Below, in pieces: positions 57,273 through 64,000 of a DNA stretch of 64,000 bases. How positions within the stretch are numbered: the first letter of the stretch is position 1; each line of letters begins with the position of its first letter. Under the pieces are notes generated by a model. It searched no databases, was not told the origin of the DNA, and was given only the letters and a program-made list of their open reading frames with translations. This DNA is from Alopecurus myosuroides. Taxonomy: Eukaryota; Streptophyta; Magnoliopsida; Poales; Poaceae. The DNA is taken from assembly GCA_028641055.1 (NCBI GenBank), contig CM054060.1:238356833-238420832 (forward strand), read 5' to 3'. The translations under genes and the position numbers were made by a program.

Positions 57273-60200
57273 CCCTCAGAAACACCATTTTGACCAATCA
57301 TATACTCAAAAAACACCACTCGTCCGTTACTTGGGCGATCAGTTTTGCAACTCCGTTAACTCTCAACTATTAGTCTATAATCATATATTTTTTTCATTCT
57401 AGGGAGTGGAGTGGGGCAGCATACACGATGGTCGCTACAATTTTGACATGATGTATACGTGGTATCTATTTAAATTTCTCAGCTTTGGACAACATCGGTA
57501 ATTTCAGAGCACCTTCTCTTACTACCATCGAGAGCTACTTCGTATATATCCATACTAACAGTCAGCTGAAAACATATGGCATGGTTCATCTAACAGTCAG
57601 TACAAAACGAAAGACATTAGAAAGATTGACATCGCCACGTTGTCTAAGTGAATCTACACAAAACATCATAAAACACATAGCTAATCTACAAGTCAAGGCA
57701 CACATAGCTCACCTACACTTCAGGAACCTCAAATCCTCAATTCCATGCCTCGTCGCTTTGCATGAACCTTTCCCCGCAGGCTTGCCCGAGACGCCGCGGC
57801 CGCCACTCACGACCGTCGCGGGCTTGCCCAAGCAGCCACCGCCGCCGCTGCTCGCGACCGTCGCGGGTTTCCCGAGCTGCCGCTGACGCCTCCGCTGCTC
57901 ACCGTCGCCGCAGGCTTGCCCAAGCCGCCTCGGTTCTCCGTCGCCACGACTGATACCTCAAACCATGAGCGGACCAACCAGAGTAGGATTGGGAGCGGCG
58001 GATTTGGAGAATAGAGGACAGGCGGAAGGTTCGCGAGAGACGACAATACGAGATTTTTTGATGGTGATTTGGAATGCTAGACTTACGGAACAATATTACG
58101 GAAGAAACGTACGGAATCACATGGAGGAACTCAGAATGGATGGAGTTGAAATGTTACAGGAAATCCCGAAGGAATCAAAAGCAACAGGGGTTGTTTTGAA
58201 GATTGATTTTGAAAAGGCTTATGATAAAGTCAATTGGGAGTTCTTATTTAACACTTGCAGACAGAAAGGTTTTAGTGAGAAATGGTTGCTTTGGCTCAGA
58301 AATGTAGTTACTCAAGGCACTTTGAGTGTTAAAATTAATGATGAAATTGGCCCCTACTTTGCTAGCTATAAAGGGGTGAGGCAGGGTGATCCTCTGTCCC
58401 CTTTCCTGTTTAATGCAGCTGCTGAAAATCTGGCAAAAATGATTCATAAGGCTCAAGACTCTGGGCTGGTGGTGGGGTTAGCAGATCATCTAATTGACAA
58501 AGGGGTTGCTGTGCTCCAGTATGAAGATGATACCATCTTGCTGTTTCAAGATGATTTGGATGGGGCTAGAAACTTGAAACTTCTTCTGTATGTGTTTGAA
58601 GGCATGTCTGGGTTAAAAATTAATTTTGAAAAAAGTGAGATTATGATGATATTAGAGGATGATGTGAAGCAACAGGAGTATGCAGATATGTTCTGTTGTC
58701 AGAAAGGTAGTTGGCCTGTTAAATACCTGGGAGTTCCTGTGAATTCTAGAAGAAATTCTGTGCAAGAAATGAAATTCTTGGGTGAAAGAGTGAGAGGAAT
58801 GTTGGATGGATGGATGGGAGGAACTCTGTCTATTGGGGGCAGAGTGATCAGGACAGATGTGTGTTTATCTTCTGTTGCTGTTTATCACATGTCGATGTTC
58901 CTGCTGCATAAAACTACCTTGGAGGAATTGGAGAAACCTAGGAGGGCCTTTTTATGGAAGGGCAAATGTGGTAAGAAAAGATATCACCTAGTTAGCTGGA
59001 AGTTAATTTGCAGACCAAGATCTAAGGGAGGCTTAGGGCTTAAGAACCTAACAAAGTTCAATATTAGTTTGATGTGCAAATGAAGGTGGAAACTAGAAGC
59101 AGATAATGGACCTTGGCAAAAATTTATGAGAGCTAAATACCTGGGACAGGGAGTGATTTATCAAATCAAGCATAGAGCTATTGATTCTGCTTTTTGGTCA
59201 GATCTCTTACATGTTAGGCAGCTGTATTTGGCTAGGAGGGTCATGGTCATTGGGAATGGCAAGAGGACTGATTTTTTGGGGAGATGCTTGGTGTGGCCAT
59301 AGACCACTCAAAGAAATCTTTCCTAGGTTGTTTGAGATCTGTAATGAGCAATGTATTTCTGTGGCTGAGATGGCTAGCAGAAGATGGGCCCCTAGTTTCA
59401 GGAGATGGCTCAATGGGGATCTGCAGGTTGAAATGAGATATTTTCAAAATAAGATGGCTGAGATAGCTCTAAATGAGGAGGATGATACTCCTAAGTGGAA
59501 GTGGACAAAGAATGGCATTTTCTCGGTGAAATCAATGTACCAATCTCTATCAAGTAATGGTGTGGAGAGGTCTTTCAGGCACCTGTGGAAAGCCAAAATC
59601 CCGTTTAAGATTAAGGTGTGGCTCTGGTTGATATGGCATGATGCCATATCTACAAAAGACAATATGAAAAAAAGGAATTGGGTGGGCAGCTACAGATGTC
59701 AATTCTGTGACAAGGATGAGTCTATCCTTCACCTGTTCTTTACTTGTGATGCAGCCAAGCATGTGTGGAGTGTGGTTGGTACAGCTTTGGGTGCGAACAA
59801 TAGGCCAGGGTCTTTTCATCAATATTTCTGGTGGATACCTCAGTATATCCAAACCAGTCGTGATGTGCAGATCACGGGGGTGGCCGCTGTTTGTTGGGCC
59901 ATCTGGAAAATCAGGAATCGTGCTTGCTTTGAGAAAAAGCTAATCCGTTTGAATTAATTAGCTATGTTTGTGTGTTTCTGAACCATTGGGAAGGTTTTCA
60001 CTCTTCTCAAGAACAAGTTGATATCAGAGCTGGAGCTACCATGTTACTCTCGGTCAAACGTCGCTGGATCCAGGAACAAGACAGTCCAATATGTGCCAAG
60101 AATTGGCAATGATTCCCAAGATGATGCAGGAAGGAATGAAGCAGAGGTTGAAGGAGATGGGAATGCGGAAGATCACGGTCGTTGATTGGTGCTGCTGTAT

Positions 60201-60815
60201 GGTCTCACCTGTTGTGGATATTCTGGTCGTAAAATGTTGTGGATATTCTGGTCGTAAACTTGGTGGTGCTGCGTACTGGCAGCTGTTTTGCTGCGATTTG
60301 TCTTTTGTCGTTAAAAACTTCTCATTCCTGCTACTTGCCATGTGGGCTTGTTACGTTAGTAGCTCCATTCCGCCTTATTTTGGTAGCTGTTTCTGGTGTG
60401 TGTTGGTTGTAAGGGGCGTACGAAACCTGGAATGATTTGGTGGTTGCTCCGTTATGCTTATAATGGAATGCGGGCCCTTTCACGGGGGTGCCGTTTGTGT
60501 AAAAAATGTTGGGACATAAGGGAACCAGTTGTATTTGGCCACGTAATCCTGTAAGCCACTTCCGTATGTTTGGAGTCCGTAAGTGTAGCATTTCCGGTTA
60601 AACCGCATAGTCCAATTCTCCACACAAAACAAGGCATAGTACAACGAACAGCGTATCTGAGGCGGTATTGTCAGCGTCTCCTCATTTCTTGCCCCACATG
60701 TCAGAGGCAGGTGAGTACTGTACTGTGAACTTTTACCCAGGTATTTAATCATCCAAGTAACTGAGCGGTGACATTTTTTGAGTATGTGATTGGTAAAATG
60801 GTATTTCTGAGTATG
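57273..60815. mobile_element. Long-TIR (MULE-like) element containing a truncated LINE
   Basis: About 65 bases at 57273-57340 are inverted at 60745-60815: left CTCAGAAACACCATTTTGACC, right (complement) CTCAGAAATACCATTTTACC, then ATACTCAAAAAA and GTTACTTGG in both. GCCTTGA flanks both sides (57266-57272 and 60816-60822; the next base or two also partly agree), giving a 7-9-bp target duplication. The interior has a GC-rich, gene-like patch (57770-57960) and the LINE fragment. No transposase is present, so it is non-autonomous. Confidence 0.65.
58140..60507 (+). pseudogene. 5'-truncated LINE: reverse transcriptase and C-terminal part of ORF2
   Basis: The frame 57965-59083 enters LINE sequence near 58140 (VVLKIDFEKAYDKVNWEFL, GVRQGDPLSPFLFN, then YEDDTILLFQDDL). 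The catalytic motif is normally Y-A-D-D; here a single base change gives Y-E-D-D, although the Asp pair remains. A TGA at 59081-59083 replaces a likely Trp. The frame changes near 59180 and continues to 59957 with KIPFKIKVWLWLIWHDAIST, CQFCDKDESILHLFFTC and AVCWAIWKIRNRACFE. The 3' UTR holds a tandem TTGTGGATATTCTGGTCGTA repeat (about 60211-60260) and ends near an A-run at 60500-60505. The endonuclease part is absent. Confidence 0.85.
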
Positions 60816-60822
60816 GCCTTGA

Positions 60823-62086
60823 TCATGGAGCGATTCTGATTTGCTTGGGACGTACCTCCCTGAACATCAATCGTTGATTTAGGCAAGGTTATTGAAGTCA
60901 TTTCATGTCTCTTGTTTTCTTCCAGTCAACTTACATGTTAAATCTTGATTAAAAAAAATACACTAACCAGCATAAGCACCCCCACACATTCGTCGTCAAT
61001 CATCCGACGAGAGCGGTTGCCTGCAGTGAAAGCCTGGCAGCTTAGGTCAACCGGTCAGCGACGTGGACAAGGGTAGACGGCATCACTGCTCCTCCTTATC
61101 GGATGAATCTCCACCTCTAACACCTGCAAACATCGTCACGCTACGAGATGGATCTTCTTGGGGCCTCCCAAAATTTATGTGCTAGATGGAGGAATCACGG
61201 AAGCGGAGAGGAATAAGAGAGAGCGATGTCGCGAGGGGTTCTTGGGGATGTATCATTTCATCTGTCGGGCAAGACTAAAGCAGTAACAAACTTTAGAACC
61301 AAGGACGGAATTACCGTCCTTTCCTCAGTCCGTGATGCAGTACCTGCAAGTGCGTTACATACCTAAGGCCGTTGGATGAGGTTATGACAGACGACCTACA
61401 GTATCTCCAAGCACGGCGGAATCGCCCTGATCATAGTGGAAAGAATGATAAAACCCCAAATAACTTTGATATTGTCGTTAGCCTAGAGTCCCCAACAACT
61501 ACACCCCCTAGCTACTGCGAGAATTGCCACCCGACTCCACCGCCACCCCTAGCTACTGCGAGAATTGCCACCCCGACTCCACCGCAACTCTCGCTGTTTC
61601 CTGTTTGTGCCACCTCCCGGGGCATCTACGTCGCTCTCGCAGCCCCTTTCCCATGCCACCTCTGTCTCGCCAATCCAGTGCCAGACTTCCAACAAGGATA
61701 CCGCATTTATACATCCTTCATGGGCTTAGCGTAATTTTTCCAACTTGAATTGTAAAATTTTCCTAAAATATTATCGTCCTCCTCTATGCATAATCATTGA
61801 GGGGATATCGCTTATCGGCAACTTATCAATCGACGCAACATAACGGGTAAATCAGCCACTTTATCGACATATCGGCGAATTTATTGAATCGATGAAACAC
61901 ACCGTTGAGCGATAAATCGTCCAGGTTATCAGAACATTAACCGATATTTCGATAAATGTGTATAATAAGTCTAAAATGTCAATTACACCTAAAAGGTTCT
62001 TCCCTAAAATCCAAAATCCAAAAAAAGAAAAAAACAGAACGCCTCTACATCTACATACTCTGGCAAATAGTTTTATAACTCACTTA
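60823..62086. other. Intergenic DNA with a short tandem duplication
   Basis: No gene is recognised. A unit of about 41 bp beginning CCCTAGCTACTGCGAGAATT is present twice (about 61506 and 61548) in a Pro/Thr-rich open frame (61372-61734). From 61800 to 61980 the DNA is rich in ATCG-containing phrases (CGATAAATCG, TTATCGACATATCGGCG). Confidence 0.4.
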
Positions 62087-62381
62087 GACTAGCCATAGTG
62101 GTGGTATCATAGGTGGTATCATGCAATTTGGTCCCCCAAAAAAGCTGATGTGGCAGCTAATTAAAGAAGAGAGAGATGATGAGAGTAACATAGGTAGATA
62201 CCGTATCATGACACGTAAAACTAGAAAAAGTAATGACAACTAAATCTTGTACACACATTTACATTGAGATTCTATAAAATAATAAATAGAGTGAGACTAT
62301 GATACTACCATATTGATACTATGCACTATAGAGGTGGTATCACATGATACTTGTATATGATACTCCCCACTATGAGCGGTC
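62087..62381. mobile_element. Tourist-like MITE (PIF/Harbinger type), 295 bp
   Basis: The ends are inverted repeats: GACTAGCCATAGTGG at left and GACCGCTCATAGTGG on the complement at right, both followed by a GTATCATA block. TTA flanks both sides (62084-62086 and 62382-62384), the 3-bp duplication typical of Tourist/PIF elements. There is no coding capacity. The interior contains repeated GGTGGTATCA phrases. Confidence 0.7.
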
Positions 62382-62484
62382 TTACTTATCCTCACTGATG
62401 AAACAACACATAATTATTTAACTTAGACAACCTAAAACTCAATACCACGGTCGCGGCCTACCGCCGCGCCAATGCCTATTCGTA

Positions 62485-63169
62485 GGCTTCGGAGGCAACT
62501 GCGTCGAGCACCCGGCGTTCTGCCCAGGATTCGCCCCAGGGCGGCTCTTATGGTTCTTCTGCACCGGGTTACACTGTGGTCGAGGGGGCATCTTCACCAC
62601 CGCCGCCCCCTTCCGCAGTGCCGACGGCTCCAGTGGTGAACAACGCTTCGATTCGGCGTAGCGCTCGGCATGCAGTGGCGGCGGATGGATCTCCGGCTAC
62701 GGATGAAGATGCGCTCGCCAAAGCTATGCATCGTAAAGCGGCGATGTTTTCTACTACTGCTGTGGGTACGTCTACTAACTCTAGCTCATTTATACCTTTT
62801 ACAACTTCTAAAATAGCATCTTCTTTAGCTCATGTAGGAGTTTTATTAGGTAATAATGAGAATGAAATTAATGTCTCGGCTAATGTATTGAAACACGTGG
62901 AGTATGATCGCCTTCGGGTTTCTCCAAGTGGATCTACTAAGTCGATTATCTCACCCTTAGATGATGAGGAAGTGCATGCCACGATTGATGGATAGCTTCT
63001 ATCACATTTGGTGGGTGAGGTGACGGAGGTGGGTATGGATGAGGATGGGCTAGGGTCTTTAAATGATCTGTATGCCTCACGCCGTAAATCTAAATCTGCC
63101 AAGGACAAAAGAAACAAATTAACTCGTAAGAACGAGAAGAAAACAAAAACCCCATATGTTTCCAAATGA
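62485..63169 (+). pseudogene. LINE ORF1, C-terminal part, one stop
   Basis: An open, Pro/Ala/Ser-rich frame with ASIRRSARHAV and a Lys/Arg-rich end (RRKSKSAKDKRNKL). It is interrupted by one TAG at 62993-62995 and ends at TGA 63167-63169. The zinc-knuckle part found in the first LINE is missing here because of 5' truncation. The stop codon overlaps the ORF2 start as ATGA. Confidence 0.65.
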
Positions 63170-64000
63170 ACGGCATATTCGCTAATAGCAGAGGTCTAGG
63201 TGAATTGGCTAAGCATCTAAATTTTGCTCAGTATGTGGTGGATCATATGTTGGAGTTTTTGGCTATTTCGGAAACGGGTAGAAGGGATTTTATTCCGAGT
63301 GTTTTGGACCGTCTTTCAGGCGGTGTCCAGTTTACTTGGCATTCTACCCCTCCTCATGGAAGATCTGGCGGTATTTTATTAGGCGTTAAATCAGATTCTA
63401 TGGATTTATTGGCAGTCTCGGATGGTGACTTTCATATTAAGGCACATATCCGGAACAGGTCTGATAATTTCATATGGAGTTTGGTTGCCGTATATGGTGC
63501 TGCCCAAGAAGAGTATAAAGCAGCTTTCCTTCGCGAGTTGGTGACCCTGGCAAAAGAGAACCCGTATCCTATGCTTATAGGTGGGGATTTCAATATGCTA
63601 AGATTCCAACATGAAAAAAGCGAAGGAATATTCGATAGGCATTGGCCTGTCTTGTTCAATGCGGTCATTGACAGCTTGGATTTGAGAGAGGTTCATATGT
63701 CTGGGAGACAGGTCACTTGGGCTAATAGTCTCCCGGAGCCGACATACGAAAAACTGCATCGAGTACTTATGACCACGGATTGGGAAGATAAATACCCATT
63801 GATCACAATACGAGCTCTAGAACGTATTGAAGCTCTATCGGATCATGCACCCATTCTACTGTCTACTGGTACATTAAGGCCATCGGTTCAACCACAGTTA
63901 AAATTCGAATTGGGATGGTTGCTGCGGGATGGTTTTGATGAACTAGTTAAAAAGGAATGGGCTAAACCAGTGGTTGGGTGTACTCCGATCGGAAGATGGA
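63166..64000 (+). CDS. LINE ORF2, endonuclease domain, partial (open to window end)
   Basis: The frame is open for 278 codons from the ATG at 63166 with no stop before the edge. It shows the EEP/APE-type endonuclease order: N-terminal NSRGLGELAKH, FLAISETGRRDF (acidic residue), TPPHGRSGGILLG, WSLVAVYGAAQ, LIGGDFNMLR (catalytic Asp/Asn), HMSGRQVTWAN and ALSDHAPILL (Asp-His). This enzyme nicks the target site to prime reverse transcription. Of the LINE ORF2 sequences here, this is the only one without a break in the visible part. Whether the RT that follows is intact cannot be seen. Confidence 0.85.
   Translation, partial: MNGIFANSRGLGELAKHLNFAQYVVDHMLEFLAISETGRRDFIPSVLDRLSGGVQFTWHSTPPHGRSGGILLGVKSDSMDLLAVSDGDFHIKAHIRNRSDNFIWSLVAVYGAAQEEYKAAFLRELVTLAKENPYPMLIGGDFNMLRFQHEKSEGIFDRHWPVLFNAVIDSLDLREVHMSGRQVTWANSLPEPTYEKLHRVLMTTDWEDKYPLITIRALERIEALSDHAPILLSTGTLRPSVQPQLKFELGWLLRDGFDELVKKEWAKPVVGCTPIGRW

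Larger units (their letters stand above)
62440..64000 (+). mobile_element. Third LINE, 5'-truncated ORF1 and ORF2 running off the window
   Basis: The end of an ORF1 (62485-63169) is followed by an ORF2 endonuclease (from 63166), with the same protein order as the LINE at 28.4-35.8 kb. The endonuclease motifs resemble but are clearly diverged from those of that LINE, so it is a different copy or subfamily. The 5' boundary is uncertain; the 3' half lies outside the window. Confidence 0.8.

Noticed and set aside
1..64000. tRNA, rRNA or organelle-derived sequence
   Set aside because: No cloverleaf, rRNA or plastid/mitochondrial gene sequence was recognised; the tRNA-like pieces are retrotransposon primer sites.

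Overview
The window looks like nuclear DNA from a large-genome grass, most likely Triticeae (wheat, barley, rye or Aegilops). This is inferred from dense nesting of Ty3-gypsy, LINE, MULE and MITE sequences, a 4.9-kb LTR of the LARD type, and split genes with T-rich introns and GT-AG splice sites. No intact ordinary host gene was recognised. Almost every protein-coding stretch belongs to a transposable element, and most are broken.

Layout. 1-1.15 kb: a remnant resembling grass DUF4283-type genes. 1.16-2.59 kb: a non-autonomous Mutator-like element (MULE) with a 9-bp target duplication. 2.6-3.4 kb: old LTR-type debris. 3.44-10.6 kb: a decayed Ty3-gypsy element (Tat/Retand-like) with 5' LTR, gag, protease, RT, RNase H and integrase, but no 3' LTR. 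10.6-12.3 kb: unidentified gene-like DNA. 12.337-28.118 kb: a giant MULE (15.8 kb) with matching ends and a 9-bp target duplication. It carries two convergent intron-rich genes: a 20-exon ULP1-like cysteine protease on the + strand and a FAR1/MULE transposase on the - strand. 28.37-35.84 kb: a near full-length but decayed L1-type LINE. 35.84-39.3 kb: mostly unannotated DNA with a strong nested palindrome. 39.35-41.84 kb: a gypsy fragment (integrase and start of an LTR). 41.850-52.613 kb: a LARD-like retrotransposon on the - strand with 4.93-kb LTRs, a 0.9-kb internal domain, a perfect 5-bp target duplication, a PBS and a PPT. 52.6-57.3 kb: repeats without a recognisable gene. 57.273-60.815 kb: a long-TIR, MULE-like element holding a 5'-truncated LINE. 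62.087-62.381 kb: a Tourist-like MITE. 62.48 kb to the end: another LINE, whose ORF2 endonuclease is open to the window edge.

The most interesting unit is the giant MULE. Its protease gene keeps the His-Asp-Gln-Cys signature of ULP1 peptidases, and its exon phases agree over all 20 exons. It has one in-frame stop, lying in a symmetric 35-codon exon. The transposase keeps its D-D-E residues but has a one-base frameshift and a stop at its SWIM zinc finger. The longest protease intron holds an array of a perfect 16-bp palindrome. The two genes converge tail to tail over less than 1 kb.

All assignments come from reading the sequence by eye. No database search or alignment program was used, so family names are judgements from motifs.
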